The notes under the pieces are model-generated. The model was not told where the DNA came from. It saw nothing but the letters and a program-made list of their open reading frames with translations, and ran no database searches. Positions 9,673 to 19,735 of a stretch of 21,457 nucleotides of DNA are shown here, one piece after another. This DNA is from Saccoglossus kowalevskii. Its lineage: Eukaryota; Hemichordata; Enteropneusta; Harrimaniidae. The DNA is taken from positions 1 to 21,457 of the forward strand of contig NW_003141392.1 of NCBI RefSeq assembly GCF_000003605.2, given 5' to 3'. Position 1 is the stretch's first letter; the number at the start of each line of letters is the position of its first letter. The translations under genes and the position numbers were made by a program.

Positions 9673-10267
9673 TTTATTTCGTAATGAATTGTATGCATTT
9701 TTAGTGGATTTTTTTTTTCTCTTGAAAGTTTGTCAATCTTGAAAATTTTCCTTTCCTTTGAAATCTTCCCAGCTCTCCTTATTAGATAAAAGTTAAAAAC
9801 AGTTTTATTACAACCTTGATAAAATTGCAGACATGTTTTCAGTACTTTAGAACAAAAAAAATGATCTACAATCAGATCTTAACCAGGGGGAGATGGTCAA
9901 GATCCAGTGTACAACAAGTGAAGCAGAATGAAGTGATATCTGAAGACTTTTCATTATTTCCGCTGCTTAAAAAATCATTTTAAGGGCGATGGTCGTCGAC
10001 ATTTGTGTTGATAAACATTAATTTTCCCACAATCCAATGTGCTCTTCTCATGGAAATCCCAAGTACGAGTTTTGACATAGGCGTAACGTGAATTACCTGT
10101 ACCGCCAGTGACTCGTACTCTGGTTAAAGCTTGGTAATATCTCAATATGTACTTGTGGATCTGCGCAACAAAATGCCCCATGTTTGTTCATATGAGACCC
10201 ATATCTTGTTCGTGCATGCCTGGTGCGACGACCACTGCCCTTTAAACACACTTGTAAATACAACAAC
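9673..10267 (-). other. Probable TPST 3' UTR with poly(A) signals
   Basis: Downstream of the TPST stop on the minus strand, AATAAA hexamers (TTTATT on the plus strand) occur at 9809-9804 and 9678-9673. Open frames at 9975-10181 and 10093-10332 on the minus strand overlap or follow the TPST stop and show no family match. I treat the interval as untranslated. Its G+C content near 10000-10230 is higher than in the intergenic DNA. Confidence 0.4.
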
Positions 10268-10652
10268 TTAATGTTTATAATTTGGCAGAACGTCTTTACG
10301 AAACCTTCCTGGGAGTCTGTCTCTGATATCATTTGGCATTTGACCAGGCTGAGGGGGAGCCCTTTTTGGCCCGGTCTCTTCCATGTAGTCCTTTATATAC
10401 TGGTCTCCACCAGTGTCCAGTTTGCGGTCATATAATGCTTTATTGTCCCGAGCGCGATTGGTATTGTCTACAACTACTTTGTCCGGAGTTCCATAGTTAG
10501 GAGGATTGGCACGGGGGTCATATCCTAATCGTTGTAACATAGGTGCAATATATGGCATGTCGTCGAGGACGTCTTGGGGTATATGACCAACCCATGTGCT
10601 TAGTGCATCTATATTTACTGGTTTGATGACTTGGTCTGTTGATCTTTCAACT
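10268..10652 (-). CDS. Protein-tyrosine sulfotransferase, terminal coding exon
   Basis: TPST moves sulfate from PAPS to tyrosines of secreted and membrane proteins in the Golgi lumen; it is a type II membrane protein. The exon begins after the acceptor (minus strand ...ttttttgccag|A), and the first base finishes a codon. It reads [18 protein letters not shown], then [34 protein letters not shown] and [12 protein letters not shown], following the vertebrate TPST1/2 C-terminus block by block. The Ser of VERS aligns with human TPST2 Ser285, reported as a catalytic-site residue. After DNTNR the tail is about 60 residues, basic and proline-rich, diverged and longer than in human enzymes, ending NYKH and TAA (10270-10268). 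TPST1 and TPST2 cannot be told apart here. The membrane anchor, PAPS loop and catalytic Glu would be in upstream exons not found in this window. A cryptic donor inside the tail cannot be excluded. Confidence 0.95.
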
Positions 10653-11118
10653 CTGGCAAAAAACAAACAAAAATTCAGTTATTTGTTGGGATTGAGTCAT
10701 AGTAATACAGCCACATGGCAACATTTAAAAAAATATCCATGATTTTTTGTTTTTTCACCTTAAAGACATACAAATACATGTAATTTCCCATAGGCTACAT
10801 ATCTATCATTTTAAATTCCTTGAAGAAAATTTGGTAAAGTATAATATTGGGCAACTATGACTTAAACTACTTCTTTCTGTTGACAACAGCAAATGTTTTT
10901 ACAATCTCTCCATAAAACTTTCTGAACCTTCACAAGCAAATATACAACAATTTACCTGTAGCCAGGGAAAAGCAATGGAAGTAAAGTAGTAAACTAATGA
11001 AAAAGATTTTTTTTTATTAGTATAGAGGCTTGAGCCACTCTATACCAATAATTGCATATTCCAGCAAAAAAGGTTAATACTGCCTGCATGTGAATGCAGA
11101 AAACAAACGATTATGTAT

Positions 11119-11134
11119 TAGCGCCCTCTTGAGG
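11119..11134 (-). promoter_or_regulatory. CTCF-like site (best of four)
   Basis: TAGCGCCCTCTTGAGG; the reverse complement CCTCAAGAGGGCGCTA fits CCACYAGRGGGCGCTA at about 14 of 16 positions by eye, including the whole AGAGGGCGCTA core. It lies about 470 bp to the right of the TPST terminal exon. Motif resemblance only. Confidence 0.35.
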
Positions 11135-12954
11135 GTCAAATATAAAATCTTTTGTTTGATTTCAGTTAATCATTACGTTAAGAAATTAGCATCAAGCGCA
11201 ATGAAATGAACTTTCCATTGCAGTAATCTCAACAGCATAGCAACCCACATCGTAACAACTGCACCATGAATACAGATAAAGCAGCCATGTTTTGTTTTTT
11301 TCTTAGGGCATTTCAATTCCAAGTCAGAGAGATAACAACAAATTCAATTGTCTGCCGGATTACCTCCGTACTGTGCATTTTTGTTCAAGGAATATTAAAT
11401 CATGAGTAAATAACAAAATCACAGGAATTGCACTAAACTTTTCTGATAATATTTTTTTTTAAATCAGTCGGTTTTTTTTTGTCTATTGGTTTGGTGTGAG
11501 TTGTGAATAGAGACGCATAAAGAGAATGTACTCCTTACTCACAATAGACCAGAATGTGTATTAACCATGATTACCCATAATGCATTGCAACTGTCTCTAT
11601 ATACAAATAATAATATCTTGAAATTAAACACAAACAATATTGTAGACAGACAGACTAGATTTTATTGAAGGAAAACATCTCAATAATGATAGTACACTGA
11701 AAACAACGTGATACGGAGAATACACGATGGTTTGTATTTCAAGGTCAAAGCCTACTGATAATTATTTGAGAAAGTTGGTCATCAATCTCATGACAATATT
11801 CATTTTTATTAAGTACAATCATAGAGATATTTTTCCATGTACCACGAAAGAGAACATATTTTTTATAAAACTTGTCCTAATATTTTCTAAAAATCACTAT
11901 TTTTGGAAAAGTTTGTAAAAACACAATGTTGAAATTGAAATTTTTATCACTTTTTTTAACTAAATATCAGTCATAATATTGTCTAGCCTATTCAGCCTAT
12001 TTGTACATCACTAGCCAATAGTTTTATTTTTTTTAATAGCCTGTGTCACCCATTAGCCAACAATTTCAGATAATGTTTCTCCCATATAATACTGTCGTAA
12101 TGACCATAACCATTCCCTCCGAAAATTAGGCTAGTGGCCCAGATTTTTTTTCAAGTCAATATCTTTACATTGCCCGAGAGTACTATTTATTGTAAAATGA
12201 ATAAATACTGGGTATTTTCATTTGAGAATATGTTACAACCCTAAAGTGCTGCAGTCGTCATGCATGTCTTCAAATTTCACGTAAAACAATCAAATCCTGT
12301 ACAATGTACTTTTTGCTGAAGGTATTGGAGGCATGAAGTACAAATAACTAATACTGTATTTACTATATTAGTAACGCATCTTTAAAATACATAGAGCAAA
12401 AATTGTATTTATTGCATGCAAAATCAATGAAATATGTTGTATTTTGACCATAGACTGTCTTTGTCATTTATATTTACATTAAGCACAAGTGTTAATGGAG
12501 CAAATACAGTGATCAGAATGGTTCCAAGTGGCTATCGTACAACAATTATAAATATTTAATGAAAGCATGACCACATATCAAGATTTGATATATGTGAACA
12601 GGTTTAAACCTATTTATGAACACCAAAATTCTTCCCGTCGAAATCTTGGTGCACTTTTTTTTACACATTTTAATGAAGTTTTCTATAATTACCTGTACTT
12701 CGTTAATTTGAAGTGAATACATATAATTTTCCAATGGCTGAGGACATTGATCAATATTTTTTGATAAAAAATATGCGGCTATAATTTTAAAAGGTGTCAA
12801 AAGTTGACAGGTGTTTTTAAGGTTATAAATAAATCAGATACGATTTGTAGAAAATGTTTGTGTCGCTTTTAAAAACCACTGAATTCCATTCTTTGAAGAA
12901 GAAAAATTGAAGTTTTCACTCAGTCAGTATTACAATAATTTTAGTTTCTAGTCC

Positions 12955-13060
12955 ATGCATTCCTTCAGTTTTGTCCGCCATTGTTGTACTCGCATTAAAC
13001 CCGTTGCTTACCGTTCGCCAGTGTTTGCTTTATTACTGGCGCCAATATCTTGTCGCAATT
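12955..13060 (-). other. GC-richer patch with start-like and splice-like signals
   Basis: On the minus strand the patch contains ACAACAATGGCGGACAAAAC, a good animal translation-start context, at an ATG (12981-12979) opening a 21-codon frame that ends at 12916. Upstream of it a strong donor-like CG|GTAAGC sits at 13011. Perfect 7-bp arms (CGCCAGT at 13016-13022, ACTGGCG at 13035-13041) form a hairpin. The donor precedes the ATG, so these signals do not fit one simple gene model. A promoter or 5' exon is possible, as is a repeat fragment. Confidence 0.2.
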
Positions 13061-14192
13061 CCTCAAAAACCTAAACTAACTGAGCTAAATCAAGAACAAG
13101 TTAATCCTTTCCAGTAATTTAGTGATGAAATCCAAACCCTGGGCACTCTCATTATCGGATTAGAGCTCCAAGGCATCAAACATATTGAATTCTCTTCATC
13201 AAAACCAAATCATCCATATTTAATTTTTTTTTTATCTGCCCACGTATTTTCCGCTCGGTGCACTGTGAACTAATCTCATTGAGAGAAGATTCTGCAACAC
13301 CACTGGATAAGATTTAGCGGATAATCGGACAGACGATCTGCCATTGGAGATTAACTATAAACCAGGCACAGAAGAGGAAAATATTATTTTTTGTTGTGTG
13401 TGTTATTTCGCAAACACAGAAGTTTTGTATATGTGTGTCAATTATGCATTTGTGCTCCCATGTACATGTCGTTTCTGTAATATGTGAGACACATGCTTCA
13501 GGGTTTACAGCTGCTCAGAAACAAAAACAAGAACTTCCTGAAAAAAAACATTAGTGACTGCAGAAATAGTGACTGAATGAAATGAACACAAAAGTGAAAT
13601 TAATACTGTATTAAAACAACACTTCTAAAAAAAAAAATTCCTGCAATTCAATTGCTCATTCCCGAGGATCGATTGACGGCAAACTGCCTCAAGACATACC
13701 AGTTCGAATGAGTCAGTTTGCCCCCAAACCAAGTCTGACAATTAGTAGAATATAATAAAACCTCCGTTGTACTCTGTGCAACGCAGCAGTAACTGTATAT
13801 GTAACTGTCTGCTCACAGCAAGACTCCATAATATTGGGTTAGCAAGCTAGCGAACCAAGTCGCTGACAACTCTGGTTTTGACTGCGGCAGATATGACTAT
13901 TACTCAACCATACGGAGTGATAGCGATAACAATTTCACAGTTCCATTTGAAGAGATATTGCACAGACATATGGACCTTTTGTTGTCGGTTAATCTTTAAA
14001 AATATTAATTAATACAAGTTTTATTAGGTTTTATAGCACTGATGAGTAGAACATCATAAAAGTACATGTAGTTAGGGCTGAGTAATGTTGCATTATTCAC
14101 CAAAGCTTAAAAAATGGCGGCACAATTAAGATGGAATTGCATGACTGACGTAGTCAGCTGAATGAACACAGAAAATGAAACATGTTTGATAT

Positions 14193-14271
14193 GGACAGAC
14201 TGACGGACGGACGGACACACTGACGGACGGACACATGGACGGACAGACTGACAGACTGACAGACAGACTCA
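14193..14271. repeat. GACG/GACA tetranucleotide-type repeat
   Basis: Nearly continuous GACGGACGGACA / GACAGACTGACA units over about 80 bp. Similar GACGGAC strings end the dispersed repeats at 15.06-15.10 and 15.57-15.60 kb, so this may be the expanded tail of another copy. Confidence 0.85.
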
Positions 14272-14770
14272 GAAACGGTCGGGGACATGTATCCTAACAT
14301 GTATGATCTATATAATGTATCAAATTAGAAAGATTGGGCCATCATTCATATCCGTGTGCCTGCTACTTCCATTGTTCGTTTACATGAAATTCAACTTTTA
14401 AGTCTGGTAGGGCATCAAGTGCTTATAGTCAAAACCAATGTGGTCAATGAGGCTTGCTATAAAAACTTTTCAGAGCACCAATCCAATATAATATGATGTC
14501 ACTAAGCATGACAGCATATCATTACATATTCATGAGGTAAACAAATATATCAGTGACATGAATTATCAAATATTTCAGATACCTGCATGACAATGAAATA
14601 TACACTACTGTAAATTACGTATTTCTGAAACATTTTTGAAATAACTATTTTCTAAATCCATCAATGGTTTATAAATGCTCCTACAGTGAATGGCAGGAAC
14701 CTGGGCTTGATATAAACGTTTTTTTGCATACCAATTTGTATAAATATCAAAGCAGCCTGTCGGCTGAGAT

Positions 14771-15140
14771 AGCTCCGCTGTTAGCAATGCACATTTCAAT
14801 TAAAGAACAGAAGATATCATTAGAAAATGAACAATATGTATAGTATCAAAGCAATGGGACTTGCTGTTTACAACAAGAATTCAAAAATATCACTTTTCAC
14901 CAAAAATGACAAAAATATTCATCAAAATTAGAGAATTGAAGATATCATCATAAAAATAAACAAATCTGAGAGAGATCCACATGTAGTACCTATATATGTA
15001 ATATCAAAGCAATTGGACTTGTGGTTTTTAACAAGAAGTCGAAAAAGTAAAACATTGACACGGACGCCGGACAACAACGGACGAGGACGGACAATCACTC
15101 ATATAAGCTCCGCTTGACAAAGTCGACAGCAGAGCTAAAA
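14771..15140 (+). repeat. Dispersed repeat, copy A (with an internal second unit)
   Basis: This shares ordered blocks with 15424-15640: CAAAAATATTC, TTAGAGAATTGAAGATATCA, AACAAATCT, a GACG-rich stretch, and the identical 19-mer GACGGACAATCACTCATAT (15086-15104), ending near AGCTCCGCT. Inside it, a shorter partial unit (14771-14900) repeats AGCTCCGCTG, GAAGATATCAT, GTATCAAAGCAAT..GACTTG and ACAAGAA. No coding capacity; it looks like a non-autonomous interspersed repeat with a GGAC-rich 3' part. Confidence 0.75.
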
Positions 15141-15423
15141 ATGGATGTAAGAATCAAAATTAACAAATTCAGAAAAGGTATTGTAACATCATCAGTAGTT
15201 GTAATTAACGCGTTTCATTTTGAATATGTGGGTGGTTGCAGTTGTTAATTCATGTGAAGATGCATGCACACATATTATGGGTCGAGACAATGTTGAGTTC
15301 TTAAGCCAATCAATATTAATTATTTTTTTATAAATATGTTTATAAACTAAAGTACGGTTTTCTGCCATTCACATTCAATAATCAACTGTTAAGTACTTTC
15401 CACTTGAAAATTTGGCATGAAAA

Positions 15424-15640
15424 CGCCAAAAATATTCTTCATTATTAGAGAATTGAAGATATCATCATGAAATGAACAAATCTAAGAGAGGTCTGCCCAA
15501 CATATACATCAAGTATCAAGACAATAAGAATTGTAGTTTTCAAGAAGAAGTCAAAAAAGTAAAAAGTTGACATGGACGACGACGGACACCGACGGACAAT
15601 CACTCATATGAGGAAGAAACAGCTCTGCTGTCACATTTGA
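15424..15640 (+). repeat. Dispersed repeat, copy B
   Basis: A direct-orientation copy of the repeat at about 14900-15140. The identical 19-mer GACGGACAATCACTCATAT lies at 15591-15609 and is followed by AGCTCTGCTG (15621-15630). The 280 bases between the copies are unrelated AT-rich DNA. Scattered differences show that the copies are old. Confidence 0.75.
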
Positions 15641-15649
15641 TGATTTACA

Positions 15650-17035
15650 GAATTCAAACTATTAATGACAAAAACGATAACAACGACAACACAGATAGAC
15701 ATATTCCCTCCTATACTCTTGATTAAAATTACAGACAAAAAAAAGAAAGTAAAAATACCAAAAATAGTTTTTTGAATTATAAACTTCAAAAATATTATGC
15801 ATTTTCACCAATTTTCAAAATGGCCACCAGAGCTGGGCTTTCTAACATTCTGGAAGGAAATATAATTGTTTCTGTAGAAACAAATTCAGAAATTCTTATT
15901 TTTTTTTTTTAGATGGAACCTTTTACTCTGGAATTTACAGGCGTTTCTAAATTTCCCACATAATACTGGGAAGAAACTGTGAACCTGACGCAGGTTATGA
16001 CATTACAAATGTATTGCATTTCATCACATGTCGCCCAATGAGGAAGACATGCCATTTGCAATGTCCAATTCTACAGGGACTGTACTGACGTGCCAATGCC
16101 GCATAACGACACATCTGGGAACAGTTTGTAATTTGATTTGTTCTTTAACATAACAAGATCCTGTTAGACAGCGACAGATAAAAGCATTTTGCGATTGAAT
16201 AAAGTGCAATCATACGGCTCAGGATATATTAATAGAAGTCTTGGGTATTGCGTCGTTTTTTTCGAAAAATATATTTGTGACTCAATCACCAAACTCAAAA
16301 AAATCTTGTTTTGTGATGTGAAAATTATATTAAGAGTTGCTAGCGAGTATCAGACCAAAAGTTGTCAGAAACATAAACGCACCTACTTATTTATAAAGCT
16401 TGTTTGTGTCAAATTGAACATGTCACGGAGATTGCAGGGAAATAGTTTCCTAAGCCAGCATATAAGTACCTATAGTTTGTGTGTCAAACCATTGAATATA
16501 TTTGTCTAAGAGTACGTAACAACTATTCGGTATTCAAACACGTGTATCATTCAACGAGGGATCAAAGTAAAAGATCGGGTGCGTGAGTGGGTTTTTTGTT
16601 GCCACTAATGAATACATTCATATTGGTATGCCTGTTAGACTACTTCCTTAATCAACCAAACACATTCTCCAGATGAGAATATCACCATGGTTACTGTGTC
16701 ACTATGGCTAATATGTGTCTGGCGAGCACACGTAGCTACGTAGTTTATAAATTTACTAAACACTTAACTGACACAACCATAAAACATGAAGCGTGTGAAC
16801 TGCGGATGCCTGGAATTATTTATCCGTGATTTGAGCAGGATTCATGAAGATTCAACTTTCAAAACAAACTTTCGGAATTTACTATGAATGAGCTCTCTTG
16901 CTTCTCATAATTTGTGAAACAAAAAACAAAACAAAATGGACCATAAGTACACCATTTTCAAACTTTTCCGGAATTTAGATTTCTTTCACAGTCATCCCTT
17001 TATAACTCACTTTGCACTATTATTTATATCACAGT
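15650..17035. other. No recognisable gene
   Basis: AT-rich DNA. Open frames at 16024-16209 (minus) and 16189-16509 (plus) have no recognisable motif and no splice support. An AAAATGGCCACC-type motif lies at about 15819. Nothing else stands out. Confidence 0.5.
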
Positions 17036-17040
17036 TGATA

Positions 17041-17255
17041 TTGTGGCTATTATGAATCCTATATGGCTACTATGAATCTAATATAACTATTAATAATCCA
17101 ATATGGCTACTATGAATCCAATATAACTGTTATTAATCCAATATAACTAATATTAATCCAATATGGCTACTATGAATTCAATATGACTACTATGAACCAA
17201 TATGGCTACTATGAATCCAATATGTCTATGATGAATTCATTATGGTTACTATGGG
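17041..17255. repeat. 20-bp tandem repeat, about 11 units
   Basis: Units start every 20 bases from 17045 (one is 19). Two types are interleaved: GGCTACTATGAATCCAATAT and a type with AACTRTTAWTAATCCAATAT. The last two units drift (GTCTATGATGAATTCATTAT, GGTTACTATGGG). Because 20 is not a multiple of three, no frame stays constant across units. No function suggested. Confidence 0.9.
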
Positions 17256-17717
17256 TTAACATACTTAACCACACACATTCCCCAGGCTTTTAAATCTTCA
17301 CAGTTACTGTGTATTTTGATTTGAGAATGGATATGCCTATTACACACTATACACAGGATCTTCCTAAATCATACTCTACTATTGTCTGTGACTGGATATT
17401 TAAAAGTCAGAAAAACAAATTTGGGAAACTGAACTATTTTTTTGAAATATGAAATTCAATTGCATTTAATATATTTGTCATTTCAAAACGAATACAAAAA
17501 GAGGGTTTAATGCTATTGAAACTCACAAAGTCATTGTTCCCATAGAAACAAGTTTGGTTACTCCCACTTTTTATTTGCTAGTTATCATTTTAATAACTTA
17601 TCGTCACAGTGAAATTACTTACTTATATGAAAGAATATATTGAATATGGAGCAAATAAAAAAATGTCTTTAGTTTATAATTTCAGTGTTGATTTAACAAG
17701 TCTTCCTCCATCAACAG

Positions 17718-17901
17718 GTGGTTGTTATGGTTACAATTACTGGATAATGAGATAAAGACTTTGGCAAATCATCCAGTGTTATTAGAACTGAATCGCCCTT
17801 TGAGATTCACCGCCAATTCGACATAAAGTTTCCCATGCTGCAACAGTCCCTGCGGTTACATCATTTGAAGTGGCAAGAATGGATCTTTGATGCATAATAA
17901 A
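17718..17901 (+). other. Possible terminal exon (weak)
   Basis: A good acceptor, cttcctccatcaacag (ending 17717), is followed in frame by TGG TTG TTA TGG TTA, then 35 codons in total (including LANHPVLLELNRPLRFTANST) to TAA at 17824-17826, and an AATAAA at 17896-17901. The layout resembles a last exon, but the peptide matches nothing I know and no partner exon is visible. Chance is a real alternative. Confidence 0.15.
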
Positions 17902-18300
17902 GTCAGGTTTATCATGCATGATGGAAATCAGAATCCGGATAAAACTAAATTGCCTGAGGTAAAAAATAAGATTGTATTTTTATCTACAGATTTTTTTGTC
18001 ACATTTTGCATTTTAATATTAGACCTTAATGACACAAAATAACCATGACAACAACACAGTTCATGACTTGATGATATCATTTCTAGATTCATTTATCACC
18101 AAGCCGCTTTAACAAGCACTACAGAGATCTTGACCAATCACAATTTGGCTTTCATTCAATTTGGAAATCCAACCAATTATAAAATTTAATACATCCACGG
18201 TGTAACTATCAGTTTCAAAAAGCCTGACACAAATGAGAGCAAACATTATACTACAATATCATTTATGTACTTTCATGTCATATTGTGATGAAAAAAAGAA

Positions 18301-18316
18301 TAGCGCCCTCTACCTT
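18301..18316 (-). promoter_or_regulatory. CTCF-like core (weak)
   Basis: TAGCGCCCTCTACCTT; the reverse complement ends TAGAGGGCGCTA, with a full core but a poor 5' half (about 12 of 16). It lies 40 bases before the 30/32-bp array. Confidence 0.2.
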
Positions 18317-18348
18317 ATTACACATACAAGAGACTTATCTTTTGTATT

Positions 18349-18856
18349 TGACTACAAGTGATTTCATCATTCTACTTGTTTCACGGCAAGTGATGTCATC
18401 ATTCTATGTTCCAGTGCAAGTGATGTCATCATTCTAAGTGTTTCAGTGCAAGTGATGTCATCATTCTATGTGTTTCAGTGCAGGTGATGTTATCAATCTG
18501 TATTACAATCCAAGTGATGTCATCATTCTATGTTCCAGTGCAAGTGACGTCATCATTCTAAGTGTTCCAGTGCAATTGATGTCATCCTCTATGTGTTCCA
18601 GCGCAAGTGATGTCATCATTATATGTGTTTCACTGCAAGTGATGTCATCATTCTATGTGTTTCAGTGCAAGTGATGTCATCATTCTATGTTCCAGCGCAA
18701 GTGATGTCATCATTCTATGTGTTTCAGTGCAAATGATGTCATCATTCTATGTTCCAGCGCAAGTGATGTCATCATTATATGTGTTTCACTGCAAGTGATG
18801 TCATCATTCTGTGTTTCACTGCAAGTTATGTCATCATTCTATGTGCTTCACTGCTA
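18349..18856. repeat. 30/32-bp minisatellite with palindromic TGATGTCATCA core, 16 units
   Basis: Sixteen units follow one another. Cores begin at 18359, 18391, 18421, 18453, 18485, 18515, 18545, 18577, 18608, 18640, 18672, 18702, 18734, 18764, 18796 and 18826, so spacing is 30 or 32 (one 31). The difference lies in the linker: TATGTTCCAG in 30-mers, TATGTGTTTCAG in 32-mers. Most units keep AAGTGATGTCATCATTCTA. TGATG-T-CATCA is an 11-bp palindrome resembling ATF/CREB sites; the unit at 18545 carries a full consensus CRE (TGACGTCA). A five-unit block (18601 onward) repeats 156 bp later. Open frames across it are by-products and not genes. Confidence 0.95.
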
Positions 18857-19107
18857 CAACAACAACAAAATCTCAATCGTGATGAAACCTAAGGATAGCT
18901 GTATAGTAATTGTCAAGTATGCCTTGGTGTCTGCTGTCAGAAACCTTTTTGACTCACTGATATTTGAGTTTACACGAGTAATTTAGGAATTATACAGAGA
19001 CGCACAATAAGTCACTGGGTGTGAATTTAACACAGCGTTGCAGCAGTTCATACTACAACTTGACATATTTTTTGCATCACAATTTAAATAGACAGAATGT
19101 CTAGAAT

Positions 19108-19315
19108 TACTGTAAAATGACCAATTTTCACTGGGTTTAAATTTCACTGATTTAGCATTTCAGGCATATTCAGTGGGTTTTAAATTCACGATTTTATCAT
19201 TTAGATAATGTGTTCTATGCTCAATTTTACATATTCACTAGGTTTTAATTTAGCGCATTTTCCAGTCAGCGAAATAAGCAAAATGAAAACCCAGTGAATA
19301 ACCCTTTTACATTAT
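19108..19315. mobile_element. Diverged inverted-repeat element of the TACTGTAAAAT type
   Basis: It starts TACTGTAAAATGACC (19108), sharing its first 11 bases with the terminal repeat of the 143-bp element, and contains TTTCACTGATTT, also found there. Inside, TTCACTGGGTTT (about 19127) is inverted as AAACCCAGTGAA (about 19287). The right terminus (ccttttacattatatgta) is decayed. It appears to be an older member of, or a relative of, the family at 3300 and 6693. Confidence 0.55.
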
Positions 19316-19735
19316 ATGTATTCCGATCTCTGCAAACAAATCTGTACCCGAGTTGAGAGATGATTACAAAAATACACAGCACTATTACAAAACCATACTT
19401 GTGCTGCCCACGCAACTATATGAAGTGAAGATTGTTTGAAGAACAACCACCCAAAAAAAAAAAAAAAAGACATAAAAGTGATCCAGCATCGATATCAAAT
19501 GTCATGGAACAATTAATCCAAGATACCACTCGGTATCTACACAGGAAATATGAAACCATTTTAAGTTTCAAATTTAAATCGCCAGCTCACACTCCATCCT
19601 CTAATTTATATGCCTATGTATGCAATTAATCGGCCCTTTTTTTCATTTTTTAAATGATTTATCTTTCCGATTTTATGTAAAAAATAAACAATTCTTTTTT
19701 TGAATGCTAAAACGTCACGTTTTACAAAATCTATT

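Larger units (their letters stand above)
10653..14160 (-). other. TPST intron or upstream DNA, no exon recognised
   Basis: To the right of the TPST exon the minus strand should lead to the rest of the enzyme (the VGGVPRSGTTLMR loop and the ...GKPGGVSLSK end that joins VERS). I find neither here. The stretch is AT-rich with poly(T) tracts, one CTCF-like site (11119-11134) and a slightly GC-richer patch at 12955-13060. Open frames at 11727-11918 and 12546-12800 have AT-driven composition and no motif. Confidence 0.6.

Noticed and set aside
10093-10332. Minus-strand frame overlapping the TPST tail
   Set aside because: It overlaps the TPST reading frame out of phase and lacks TPST-like or other recognisable sequence.
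18349-18856. CRISPR-like array (30/32-bp regular units)
   Set aside because: Whole units are repeated with no unique spacers, and the genome is animal.
18468-18986. Plus-strand open frames over the 30/32-bp array
   Set aside because: They change frame between 30- and 32-bp units and end just after the array; there is no family resemblance.
19432-19629. Plus-strand frame with a PKKKKKRHK nuclear-signal-like run
   Set aside because: The lysines come from a poly(A) tract; the frame begins at a non-ATG codon and shows no family match.
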